From: Comamonadaceae bacterium G21597-S1
GTDB lineage: Bacteria > Pseudomonadota > Gammaproteobacteria > Burkholderiales > Burkholderiaceae_C
Assembly: GCA_027214345.1 (NCBI GenBank)
Contig: JAPWHR010000005.1
Location: forward strand, 301,783 to 365,782
Length of the DNA stretch: 64,000 bases
Reading direction: 5' to 3'
Positions 47,766 to 56,245 of this stretch are shown here, one piece after another. The position numbers and the translations under genes are program-made. Below the pieces are notes generated by a model that saw only the letters and a program-made list of their open reading frames with translations, was not told the DNA's origin and ran no database searches. Within the stretch, counting starts at the first letter, position 1. Every line of letters starts with the position of its first letter.

Positions 47766-48952
47766 GGCTTTTGCGCGACCAGGGAAGGCCGTATCGCGAT
47801 GCGGCTGCCGGCATCCAGGGTTTTTGCGCTGTAGACCACGACCTGGTCGCCGGAGGCCAGCCCATCCAGCACCTGTATGCGACCGTCCAGGCTGGACTGG
47901 CCCAGGCGCAGTTCGACAAACTGAAGGCTGTCGTCCTGCAGCCGCCAGGCGCCGAGCCGCCCGTCGACACGCCGGATCGCCGCGTTGGGAACGACCAGGG
48001 CCGATGGCATGGCCGGCAGCGACACGGACACTTCAGCCAGTTCGCCCACCGCCGTGCCCACCGGCAAGGCATCGACGGTGATCTGTGCCATGCGTTCCTC
48101 GGTCACGCTGTCCCCTTGCATCTCGACCCGCGCCACGCGGCCGGTCAAGGGTTGCTCCTCCTTCGAACGCAGGACCACCGTGGCGGCCAGGTCGGCTGCC
48201 AGGGCTCCCGAACGGGCCTGGTCGAATCGCGCCCGGATCCACAAGCTGGCCGGATCGATCACGCGCAGCACCGCCTGGCCCGCAACGACGGTGGACCCCG
48301 GTTCCGCCTCGCGTGACAACACGATGCCGCCCTGCGTGGCCAGCAGGCGGGTGTTGTCACGTTGTTGCAGCAAGCCTGCTCGTTCGGCCTGCAGGCGTTC
48401 GCGGTCATGCCGTGCCGCAGCCAGGTTGGCCTGGGCACTGCGCACGCCGGCTTCGGCGGAGGCGAGTTCCTGGCGCTTGCCATCCATGGCGCCGCTGCTG
48501 ATGAAACCCTGGCGTTCCAGGTCGCCATAACGGCGCAGGTTGGCCGCGGCGAGTTCCCGGCGCGCCTGGGAGTCGGCTTGCTGCGCCTGCACCGCCGCGA
48601 TCGTGCTGCCCGCGCGTCGCAGCGACGCATCGATGGCGCGCAACCGTTCGTCCAGGTCGATCGGGTCCAGCTCGGCCAGCAGTTGCCCCGGTTCGACCTG
48701 GTCGCCGACGTCCACCCGCACGCGCAGCACGCGGGCGGCGCCGGTCGGACCGATCAGGTAGCTGCGCTGCGCCTCGACCACGCCGATGCCGAACAGCGTT
48801 GGCGACAGCGTGGCCTCGGACACGGTCGCGACGGTCACCGGCACCGGGGCCAGCGGGCCGGTGCTGCGCATCACGAACACGATTGCGGCGAGCAGCGACA
48901 CGCCGAGCAGGCCCAGTGACACGGAACGCAGCAAGGAGCGACGCTGCATCAT
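47762..48952 (-). CDS. HlyD-family periplasmic adaptor (DevB-like)
   Basis: 396 residues. One N-terminal membrane segment (about 10-28), then lipoyl-like halves (GPTGAARVLRVRVDVGDQVEPGQLLAELDP, and its return near DNTRLLATQGGIVLSREAEPGSTV) around a coiled-coil hairpin (about 115-195). The adaptor bridges the permease to an outer-membrane channel such as TolC. It starts with an ATGA overlap with the regulator gene and the permease. Confidence 0.92.
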   Translation of the reverse strand: MMQRRSLLRSVSLGLLGVSLLAAIVFVMRSTGPLAPVPVTVATVSEATLSPTLFGIGVVEAQRSYLIGPTGAARVLRVRVDVGDQVEPGQLLAELDPIDLDERLRAIDASLRRAGSTIAAVQAQQADSQARRELAAANLRRYGDLERQGFISSGAMDGKRQELASAEAGVRSAQANLAAARHDRERLQAERAGLLQQRDNTRLLATQGGIVLSREAEPGSTVVAGQAVLRVIDPASLWIRARFDQARSGALAADLAATVVLRSKEEQPLTGRVARVEMQGDSVTEERMAQITVDALPVGTAVGELAEVSVSLPAMPSALVVPNAAIRRVDGRLGAWRLQDDSLQFVELRLGQSSLDGRIQVLDGLASGDQVVVYSAKTLDAGSRIAIRPSLVAQKP

Positions 48953-49566
48953 GCTTGCACGCGGATCCCGCGCTCGTAGATGGCGAATACCCGGGGCGCC
49001 AGTTCGCGCATCGCGCTGGTCTGTCCGCGAATGACGGACTGCATGGCCAATCCCTGGATCTGGCCCAGGAACATCGTGGCGGCCGCAGCGACATCGAGGT
49101 CGGGGCTTGCCTCCCGTGCATCGACCGCCTTGCGCAACAGGTCCTGGACCAGCGTACGGTGCGCCTGCATCAGCGCGCGCGCACGTTGCTTGATCGGTGT
49201 GTCGCCGGCCTGCTGGAGTTGGTGCAGTACCAGGCGGGGAACCCCCGGATTCGCGGCGACAAAGGCGACATGGGCGTCGAAGACCGCGCGCAGCGCCGCG
49301 CAGGGCGAGGGCGTGGACTGCGCAGCGTCGGTGAGCGTCTGCAGCAACTGCTCGGCGGCCCAGTCCATGGCCGCGAGCCAGACCGCATCCTTGCTGGCGA
49401 AGTGCTTGAACAACGCGCCCTGGCTCAGACCGATGGCGGTGGCGAGGTCGGTGGTGGTGATGGCCGCAGGGCTATTGCCGGCGGCCAGACGCAACGCGGC
49501 CGCCACGATGGCGCTTTGCCGCTCGTCGGTCGGCTGGCGCAGGTTGTTGATTCGGACTGTTTTCAT
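48949..49566 (-). CDS. TetR-family repressor of the exporter operon
   Basis: 205 residues. N-terminal helix-turn-helix: RQSAIVAAALRLAAGNSPAAITTTDLATAIGLSQGALFKHFASKDAVWLAAM. The C-terminal ligand domain is unremarkable. It is the first gene of the operon (four genes, 4-9-bp junctions), so it probably autorepresses the exporter and responds to an exported compound. Confidence 0.92.
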   Translation of the reverse strand: MKTVRINNLRQPTDERQSAIVAAALRLAAGNSPAAITTTDLATAIGLSQGALFKHFASKDAVWLAAMDWAAEQLLQTLTDAAQSTPSPCAALRAVFDAHVAFVAANPGVPRLVLHQLQQAGDTPIKQRARALMQAHRTLVQDLLRKAVDAREASPDLDVAAAATMFLGQIQGLAMQSVIRGQTSAMRELAPRVFAIYERGIRVQA

Positions 49567-49638
49567 GTTTGGTAAGTAATTGATTGCTTGCCAGAATTGT
49601 GCGCCCGAAGAACTGTCGTCGTCAAGCCGACGTCGGAA

Positions 49639-50940
49639 TCAGGGTTTTGGTGGAGCGACGGTCCGTGCCGGCGCCAGGAAGGCGGTTCCATCCGGCCGGC
49701 CGTCCAGGTACAGGGACGCGGTGGCCTCCGGCGATTCGGCCACCAGGCGGCCACGCCGGAACACCTTGAGCCGGGTGGCGCGCAGCCGGATCGCCTCGAC
49801 CGGATCGCGCGCCTGCAGCAGCACGAAGTCGGCATGGCAACCGGTCGTCAGGCCGTAGTCTTCCAGTTGCAGGACGCGTGCGGCGCTGGTCGTGACCGCG
49901 TCGAAGCACTGCTGCATCGCCGCGCGGCTGGTCATCTGGGCCACGTGCAGGCCCATCGAGGCGACCTCGAGCATGTCGCCGCTGCCCAGCGCATACCAGG
50001 GGTCCATCACGCAGTCCTGGCCGAATGCGACGTTGACGCCGTGGGCCAGCAGTTCCGGCACGCGGGTCATGCCGCGGCGCCTGGGGTAGTTGTCGTGGCG
50101 GCCCTGCAGCGTGATGTTGATCAGCGGGTTGCTGACCACGTGTAGCTGCGCCTCGGCCATCAGGGGCATCAGCTTGGACACGTAGTAATTGTCCATCGAG
50201 TGCATCGAGGTCAGGTGCGAGCCGGTGACACGGCCGTGCAGGCCCAGGCGCTGGGTCTCGAAGGCCAGGGTCTCGACATGACGCGACAGCGGGTCGTCGG
50301 ACTCGTCGCAATGCATGTCGACCAGCTTGCCGCGGCTCGCGGCGATCTCGCAAAGCAACTGGACGCTGGCTGCGCCCTCCGCCATCGTGCGTTCGAAATG
50401 AGGGATGCCACCCACCACGTCCACGCCCATGTCCAGCGCCCGCTCCAGGTTGGCCCGTGCACCCGGGCTGCGCAACACGCCGTCCTGCGGGAACGCGACC
50501 AGTTGGAGGTCGAGGTACGGGGCGACGCGTTGCTTCACCTCGAGCAGCGCCTCGACCGCCAGCAGTCGCGCGTCGCTGGTGTCGACGTGCGAACGGATGG
50601 CAAGCAGGCCGCGGGCCACGGCCCAGTCGCAGTAGGCCAGAGCCCGTTCGATCACGGCCTCCTGGGTCAGTGTCGGCTTGAGTTCGCCCCACAAGGCGAT
50701 GCCTTCGAGCAAGGTGCCGCTCTGGTTGACCCGCGGCATGCCGTAGCTGAGCGTCGAATCCATGTGGAAATGGGCATCGACGAACGGTGGGCTGACCAGC
50801 AAGCCCTGGGCATCGATGGTCTCGCGCGCCGGCGCGTCGATGACGCTCGCCACGTCGACGATGCGGCCGCCCTGCACGGCGATGGCCATCGGGCTGCGGC
50901 CGTCGGGCAGCGTGGCGTTGTGCAGCAGCAGGTCGAGCAT
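49639..50940 (-). CDS. codA: Cytosine deaminase-like amidohydrolase
   Basis: 433 residues. Metal ligands His57 and His59 in DAHFHMDSTL, a conserved RSHVDT, VDMHCDESDDP with the third His/Glu set, and FGQDCVMDPWYALG with the catalytic Asp, all as in CodA. It deaminates cytosine to uracil, which would feed the reductive pyrimidine route encoded further right. Other amidohydrolases of the same subgroup (for example for isoguanine or N-isopropylammelide) remain possible. Transcribed apart from the importer operon. Confidence 0.85.
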   Translation of the reverse strand: MLDLLLHNATLPDGRSPMAIAVQGGRIVDVASVIDAPARETIDAQGLLVSPPFVDAHFHMDSTLSYGMPRVNQSGTLLEGIALWGELKPTLTQEAVIERALAYCDWAVARGLLAIRSHVDTSDARLLAVEALLEVKQRVAPYLDLQLVAFPQDGVLRSPGARANLERALDMGVDVVGGIPHFERTMAEGAASVQLLCEIAASRGKLVDMHCDESDDPLSRHVETLAFETQRLGLHGRVTGSHLTSMHSMDNYYVSKLMPLMAEAQLHVVSNPLINITLQGRHDNYPRRRGMTRVPELLAHGVNVAFGQDCVMDPWYALGSGDMLEVASMGLHVAQMTSRAAMQQCFDAVTTSAARVLQLEDYGLTTGCHADFVLLQARDPVEAIRLRATRLKVFRRGRLVAESPEATASLYLDGRPDGTAFLAPARTVAPPKP

Positions 50941-51178
50941 GGTGTCTTACTCCTATCGGGGTGCGATGCCGCGCGGCGCGATTCGCCTTGGCGGTGGTCG
51001 ACCGGCGCCGTTTGCGTCGGCCATGGGTCGATGGTAGCGCCGCGGGCCCTGCCGATGTCCGCCCGCGGGCAATTGCTGGTACCGTACGCGGCTGCGGCCA
51101 CGGCGTGCGTGGTATCGGCGGGCCGGGATCGACCCGCCGCGGCGGGATGGTCGCGCAACGGTTGGCGGGAGAACTTCG

Positions 51179-51781
51179 ATGCAACGTGTCATCTACCGCG
51201 TGCTGGCGGTTTTTCTGGCGGCCAGCGGATTGATCGGCGTGGTGTTTCCGATTGGCGCCTTGTTCATGCCCGGCGGCCTCATGCTGCTGCCCGATACCCG
51301 TGCCTTCCTGGGGGCCGGTCGTGCGGATGTGGTGCCCACGGTGCGATCGGTGCATTGTTCGCCTGAATCGTTCGGCAGTCGACTGCGCAACGGGCCCATG
51401 CGACTGTGGGACTGCCAACTGGTCCTGGGCCCGGCAGCAACGAGATCTGCGTCCGGTTCAGCGCCCGATCCGTATGCCGGCATGACGCAGGAGCAGGCGT
51501 GCGCAGAGTTCCAGCGCCGCCTGGATTCACTGGCCGCGCCGACGGTACAGACGCCGGGAGAGTCGGCAACGCTGGGGCGGCGACTGCCATTCGATCGCGG
51601 CGGCGAGTTGCCGTCGTTGCGGCGCATGTCGCGCGATGGCGCACCGCCCGAATACGCGACTGTCTGGGGCTGGCGCGAACTTGCATCGCGCTGGTTCGTC
51701 TGGGGCGGCCTCGGGCTGTTGATGTTCGCTTGTGGTGCCGCGGCGCTGTACGCGGCGCGTGTGGGCTGGCGGAGGTACTAG
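51179..51781 (+). CDS. Membrane protein of unknown function
   Basis: 200 residues with an N-terminal hydrophobic segment (about 8-30), a soluble periplasmic part containing Cys60 and Cys79 (RSVHC..LWDCQLVLG) and Cys108, and a second membrane helix at about 170-193. I do not recognise the family. It stands alone on the plus strand between codA and the ABC importer, both minus. A 238-bp upstream gap separates it from codA and shows no clear promoter. Confidence 0.6.
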   Translation: MQRVIYRVLAVFLAASGLIGVVFPIGALFMPGGLMLLPDTRAFLGAGRADVVPTVRSVHCSPESFGSRLRNGPMRLWDCQLVLGPAATRSASGSAPDPYAGMTQEQACAEFQRRLDSLAAPTVQTPGESATLGRRLPFDRGGELPSLRRMSRDGAPPEYATVWGWRELASRWFVWGGLGLLMFACGAAALYAARVGWRRY

Positions 51782-51827
51782 GCAGGCCGGGTCGGGCCCC
51801 ACGCTGCAACGAGCCGGCGCCGGGCGC

Positions 51828-51859
51828 AAAAAAGCCCCGGCTATCGCGACAGCCGGGGC
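51828..51859 (-). terminator. Rho-independent terminator of the pyrimidine operon
   Basis: On the minus strand the 9-bp stem GCCCCGGCT/AGCCGGGGC with an 8-nt loop is followed by six T. It lies 58 bp after the stop of the ABC substrate-binding protein gene, closing the long minus-strand operon. Confidence 0.85.
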
Positions 51860-51916
51860 CTTCGGATCGGTTGCCGCGGACGCAACGACGTGCGCGGCAA
51901 GCCTGGCGAAACCGTC

Positions 51917-52918
51917 TTACCTGGCTGCTTCCCAGACCGCGTGGGTATAACCGTCCTTGCCCGGATCCTTCTTGATCACCGGCGCGCTGCCGCTGGACAG
52001 CAGCACCTTGACCGTGCGCTCGTAGGCGGCCGGCTCCAGGTAACCCATCTTTGGCGAGTTGGCGTTGGTGATCAGCTTGGCGACGTTTTCCATCTGGCGT
52101 TTCTGCACCTTCTCGGTCGCGCTGCCGGACATGTCGGCAGCCACGACGATCTTGGCCGCACCGGCCGGATCCTTGACGGCTTCGTTCCAGCCCTTGAAGG
52201 TGGCCTTGAGGAACTTGGCCATGCGCTTGACGAAGGCCGGGTCCTTCAGGTTGGACTCGAGCACGTACAGGCCGTCTTCCAGCGAGGCCACGCCCTGGTC
52301 TTCATAGAAGAAGGTGACCAGGTCGCTTTCCTTGACGCCGGCATCGATCACCTGCCAGTACTCGTTGTAGATCATGGTCGAGATACACGCGGCCTGGTTC
52401 TGCAGCAGCGGATCGACGTTGAAGCCCTGCTTCATGATCTTGATGTCGGTGTCGGGCTTGTAGCCGAGCTTGGCCATCCAGTTCAGGAACGGGTATTCAT
52501 TGCCGCCGAACCACACTCCCAGGGTCTTGCCCTTGAGGTCTTTCGGGCTGGACACGCCGCTGGCCTTCTTGCAGGTCAGCATCATGCCGGAGCGGTTGAA
52601 CACCTGGGCGATGTTGACCAGCGGCACGCCGGCCTCGCGGGCGGCCAGTGCGTCGGGCATCCAGTTGACGACCACGTCGGCACCCTTGCCGGCGATGACC
52701 TGGACCGGCGAGATGTCGGGGCCGCCGGCCTTGATCGTCACATCCAGGCCCTCGGCCTTGTAATACCCCTTGGCCTGGGCCACGTAATAACCGGCGAACT
52801 GCGCCTGCGGCAGCCACTTGAGTTGCACGGTCACTTTCTCCTGCGCCGTGGCGGCGAATCCGGTGGCGGCAAGCACGCCTGCCAGCAGGATCTGGGTCAA
52901 CTTCGAACGTCGGAACAT
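51917..52918 (-). CDS. ABC importer substrate-binding protein, NMT1/THI5-like
   Basis: 333 residues with a signal peptide ending FAATAQE. The mature opening VTVQLKWLPQAQFAGYYVAQAKGYYKAEGLDVTIKAGGPDISPVQVIAGKGADVVVNWMPDAL is typical of the NMT1/THI5 family, which binds pyrimidine-like or sulfonate ligands. The linked permeases and ATPase lie upstream on the same strand. AAGGAGT precedes the ATG at 52918. In this context the ligand is probably a pyrimidine or its catabolite (inference). Confidence 0.92.
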   Translation of the reverse strand: MFRRSKLTQILLAGVLAATGFAATAQEKVTVQLKWLPQAQFAGYYVAQAKGYYKAEGLDVTIKAGGPDISPVQVIAGKGADVVVNWMPDALAAREAGVPLVNIAQVFNRSGMMLTCKKASGVSSPKDLKGKTLGVWFGGNEYPFLNWMAKLGYKPDTDIKIMKQGFNVDPLLQNQAACISTMIYNEYWQVIDAGVKESDLVTFFYEDQGVASLEDGLYVLESNLKDPAFVKRMAKFLKATFKGWNEAVKDPAGAAKIVVAADMSGSATEKVQKRQMENVAKLITNANSPKMGYLEPAAYERTVKVLLSSGSAPVIKKDPGKDGYTHAVWEAAR

Positions 52919-53023
52919 AAACACTCCTTGGGGTTGGGAAAAAGGGGACGGGTGATCAACACGACAGCCTAATCGACGCCGGCATGGACGGCAATCGGTG
53001 CTGACGCGAAGTCTTGACATGGC

Positions 53024-53998
53024 TCATCGGCGGCCCCGGATCGAGGGATGCCAGAACGCGACCTTGCGCTCCAGGCGGCTGAGCAAGGCATAGGCGGTGG
53101 ACCCGGTCACGGCCGCGACCACGACGGCGGCCCAGACCAGCGTCATGTTCATCTTCAGTGCCTCGGTCGAGATGCGGAAGCCCAGCCCGGTTGTCGGCGA
53201 GCCGAAGAACTCGGCCACGATGGCGCCGATCAGCGCCAGGCTTGCGTTCACCTTGAGTGCTGCGAACATGAACGGCACGGCGGACGGCAGGCGCAGCGAC
53301 CACAAGGTACGCAGGTAGCTGGCGGCGTAACTGTGCATCAGCTCGCGCTCGAGCCGCTGCGAGGCCTGCAGACCGGCCAGCGTGGAGACCAGCATCGGAA
53401 AAAAGGTCATCAACACGACCACCGCCGCCTTGGACGGCCATTCGAAGCCGAACCACATGATCGCGATAGGCGCCACGCCCACCAGCGGAATGGCACTGGT
53501 CAGCGACGCGATCGGCAGCAGGCCGCGTTGCAGGAAGGGCATGCGGTCGATCGCGATCGCGACCAGGAAACCCAGGCTGCAACCCAGTGCCCATCCCACG
53601 AACACCGCCTTGACGACGGTCTGCACGAAGTCGCCGCCCAGCGTGCCCAGGTTCTCCCACAAGGAGGCCACGATCAGCGCCGGCGAGGGCAACAACACCC
53701 GCGGCACCTCGGCCGCGACCACCAGCAACTGCCAGAAATAGACGATCCAGATGCCGAACAAGGCTGCCGTCATGCTGGCGTAGAAACCGCTGCCGGTGCC
53801 CTGGATCGCCGCCACCCGACGGATGCCGACCGAGGCCAGAATGGCGAGCACGGCGGTGGCGCTCCAGAACGCGATGCCCACCGGCGCCTCGGGCGACGCC
53901 AGCGGCGAGAACATCAGCGCCAGCGCGAGCGCAAACGAGATTGCAACCAGCACCGCCGTCGCCTTGCCGTCGGGGGCGTTCGTGACGGCGGCGTTCAC
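53024..53998 (-). CDS. ABC importer permease (BPD type), second subunit
   Basis: 324 residues. Seven or so membrane helices; the EAA loop reads LMHSYAASYLRTLWSLRLPSAVPFMFAALKVNASLALIGAIVAEFFGS. The GTG at 53998 has GCGGAGG 8 bp upstream and is preferred. A GTG at 54061 overlapping the previous stop is also in frame, but the 21 residues between would be translated junction repeat (MSRRAAPKASRP..). Confidence 0.88.
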   Translation of the reverse strand: MNAAVTNAPDGKATAVLVAISFALALALMFSPLASPEAPVGIAFWSATAVLAILASVGIRRVAAIQGTGSGFYASMTAALFGIWIVYFWQLLVVAAEVPRVLLPSPALIVASLWENLGTLGGDFVQTVVKAVFVGWALGCSLGFLVAIAIDRMPFLQRGLLPIASLTSAIPLVGVAPIAIMWFGFEWPSKAAVVVLMTFFPMLVSTLAGLQASQRLERELMHSYAASYLRTLWSLRLPSAVPFMFAALKVNASLALIGAIVAEFFGSPTTGLGFRISTEALKMNMTLVWAAVVVAAVTGSTAYALLSRLERKVAFWHPSIRGRR

Positions 53999-54061
53999 TG
54001 GACTAGCCTCCGCGCTACGCGCTGCGGGGCGGCTCGCCTTGGGAGCGGCCCGGCGGCTCAC
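53995..54061 (-). repeat. Gene-junction repeat, copy A
   Basis: On the minus strand it starts at the TGA of the first permease, contains CTCCCAAG, CGCGTAG and GCGGAGG, and ends TCCAGTGA at the GTG start of the second permease. It is related along its length to the copy at 31632-31694 and to the triplicated copies at 57.2 kb. Confidence 0.8.
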
Positions 54062-54963
54062 GCCTGCCTCCTGCGGCGCAACACCAGGTATTCGAGGCCG
54101 GCCATGGCCGCGGTCAGCACCAGGCCCAGCACGGCCGACATCACCAGGGCCGACCAGATCTGGATGGTCTGGCCGTAATACGAGCCGGTCAGCAGCCGTG
54201 CACCCAGGCCGGCCTGGGCGCCGGTCGGCAATTCGGCGACCATGGCGCCGACCAGGCTGGCCGCCACGCCGATACGCAGCGCCGGGAACAGGAAGGGCAG
54301 CGAGGCTGGCAGACGCAACATCCACAAGGCCTGCCACGGTGTGGCGGCGTAGGTGTGCAGCATCTCGGTTTCGATCACCTGCGGCGAACGCAGCCCCTGC
54401 ACCATGGCCACGGTGACCGGGAAAAAGGAAAGGTACATGGCAATCACCGCCTTGGGCGCCACGCCGGTCAGGCCGATCGAGCCCAGGATGACCAGCACGA
54501 TGGGCGCGATCGCCAGTACGGGGACCGACTGCGACGCGACGATCCACGGCAGCAAGGCCCGGTCCAGGGTGCGCGAATGCACGATGGCGATCGACAGCAG
54601 CAGCCCGAGTGCGGTGCCCATGACGAACCCCACCAGCGTCGACTCCGCGGTGACGGCCGTGTGGAACAGCAGGTTGCGCGGCGAGCCCAACGGCCAGCCG
54701 GTGATGCTGCCCCACAAATCCAGTGCGACCTGGTGCGGCGCCGGCAGCACCGGACGCTCCATGGACCAGGTCGTGGCCACGAGTTGTTGCCAGTCCCACT
54801 GCACGTCGGACAGGTCGCGTTCGATCGCGCCCTGGGCATTGAGCGCCACCGCCAGGCCGTACCAGGCCAGCACGATCAGCGCCAGCACGACCGCGATCGG
54901 CACGCCCTGGTGGGCCAGCGCCGCGACCCGGCTGTCGGCGCCTTGCTTATTCGTCATGGCCAT
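54058..54963 (-). CDS. ABC importer permease (BPD type), first subunit
   Basis: 301 residues. About six to seven membrane helices, and an EAA loop EMLHTYAATPWQALWMLRLPASLPFLFPALRIGVAASLVGAMVAEL. It pairs with the second permease as a heterodimer. Start ATG at 54963 or 54957 lies inside the end of the ATPase gene, so the two are coupled. The stop is the first base triplet of junction-repeat copy A. Confidence 0.88.
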   Translation of the reverse strand: MAMTNKQGADSRVAALAHQGVPIAVVLALIVLAWYGLAVALNAQGAIERDLSDVQWDWQQLVATTWSMERPVLPAPHQVALDLWGSITGWPLGSPRNLLFHTAVTAESTLVGFVMGTALGLLLSIAIVHSRTLDRALLPWIVASQSVPVLAIAPIVLVILGSIGLTGVAPKAVIAMYLSFFPVTVAMVQGLRSPQVIETEMLHTYAATPWQALWMLRLPASLPFLFPALRIGVAASLVGAMVAELPTGAQAGLGARLLTGSYYGQTIQIWSALVMSAVLGLVLTAAMAGLEYLVLRRRRQA

Positions 54964-55756
54964 GGGCCAGCGCCTCGCGCACCTCGTGCGCAACCTGGAC
55001 GAATTCGGCCGAGTCGCGCATGTCCAGCGTGCGTTCGTCGGGCAGTGGCGAATCGATGACCTTGACGATGCGCCCGGGCCGCGGCGACATGATGACGATG
55101 CGGCTGGACAGGTAGACCGCCTCGGCGATCGAGTGGGTCACGAACACGACGGTGCGGCGCTCGCGTTGCCACAGTTGCTGCAGCTGTTCGTTGAGCCGGT
55201 CGCGGGTGATCTCGTCCAGCGCGCCGAAGGGCTCGTCCATCATCAGGATGCGTGGCTCGAACGACAAGGCGCGGGCGATCGACACCCGCTGCTGCATGCC
55301 GCCCGAGAGTTGCCACGGGTACTTGGATTCGAAGCCGGCCAGGCCTACGCGTTGCAGCTGCTCGCGTGCGATGGATTCGCATTCGGCGGCGCTGCGGCCG
55401 TGGATCTGCAGCGGCAGCTTGACATTGCCCAGCACGGTGCGCCACGGGAACAGGCCCGGCGCCTGGAACACGTAACCGTAGGCCCGTGCGAGCCGGGCCT
55501 CGTGCGGCGACACGCCATTGACCAGCGCACGGCCCGCGGTGATGTGCTCCAGGTCGGCGATCACGCGCAGCAAGGTGGTCTTGCCGCAGCCCGAGGGGCC
55601 GATCAGCGAGACGAACTGCCCCGGCTCGATGGCCAGGTCGACGTTGCTCAGCGCATGCACCGGAGCGTCGCTGTGCGGGTTGTAGATCAACGACGCGTTC
55701 TTGACGTCGACGGCCAGGGTTGCTGGATTCGTTTCGGGGGATGCCACGGTCATCAC
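54947..55756 (-). CDS. ABC importer ATPase (SsuB/TauB-like)
   Basis: 269 residues. Walker A GPSGCGKTTLL, Q-loop VFQAPGLFPWRTVLGNV, signature LSGGMQQRVSIARAL, Walker B ILMMDEPFGALD, and switch FVTHSIAEAV. Energises the two following permeases. It lies downstream of the 108-bp tandem repeat on the minus strand. Confidence 0.95.
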   Translation of the reverse strand: MMTVASPETNPATLAVDVKNASLIYNPHSDAPVHALSNVDLAIEPGQFVSLIGPSGCGKTTLLRVIADLEHITAGRALVNGVSPHEARLARAYGYVFQAPGLFPWRTVLGNVKLPLQIHGRSAAECESIAREQLQRVGLAGFESKYPWQLSGGMQQRVSIARALSFEPRILMMDEPFGALDEITRDRLNEQLQQLWQRERRTVVFVTHSIAEAVYLSSRIVIMSPRPGRIVKVIDSPLPDERTLDMRDSAEFVQVAHEVREALAHGHDE

Positions 55757-56245
55757 GATTTCTCAAAGGTTCTTGTCAGGCGCCGTACGGCGCAGGCCCG
55801 CATATTGTGCCGGTCCAGGCCCCCACCGAACTGGCTCTGCCAGGCCGTAGGGGGCGCCCCCCAGTGGTAGTTCGGCCGGTTTACACGCAGTGAAACCGGA
55901 CAGACAGGGGGCGTCCTTCCACCAGGGGCCGTCGCGCACGGCCGCTCCGAAGCGGCCGGCCCGCCCCCCAGTGGGGGGGTCGGCCGGTTTACACGCAGTG
56001 AAACCGGACAGACGGGGGGCGTCCTTCCACCAGGGGCCGTCGCGCACGGCCGCTCCGAAGCGGTCGGCCCGCCCCCCAGTGGGGGGGTCGGCCGGTTTAC
56101 ACGCAGTGAAATCGGACAGACGGGGGGCGTCCTGCATCCAGGGGCCGCCGCGCACGGCCGCTCCGAAGCGGTCGGCCCGCCCCCCAGTGGGGGGGTCGGC
56201 CGGTTTACACGCAGTGAAACCGGACAGACGGGGGGCGTCTTCATC
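55757..56245. other. Intergenic region holding the 108-bp tandem repeat
   Basis: 489 bp between the SsuB-like ATPase and the nucleoside permease genes. 55853-56238 is the tandem repeat. The remaining 55757-55852 is unremarkable leader of the ATPase gene. Long open frames cross it in several phases only because the unit is a multiple of three with few stops; none resembles a protein. Confidence 0.7.
55853..56238. repeat. 108-bp tandem repeat, about 3.5 units, hairpin-rich
   Basis: The landmark CGGCCGGTTT occurs at 55873, 55981, 56089 and 56197, exactly 108 bp apart. Each unit contains three dyads: CCGGTTT-N10-AAACCGG, GCCGCT-CCGA-AGCGGC (the last base changed in some units) and CCCCCC-AGT-GGGGGG. 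Units differ by only a few bases, so the array is young or kept uniform. Confidence 0.95.

Noticed and set aside
55853-56238. CRISPR array
   Set aside because: Units are contiguous near-identical 108-bp repeats without unique spacers, and no cas genes are present.
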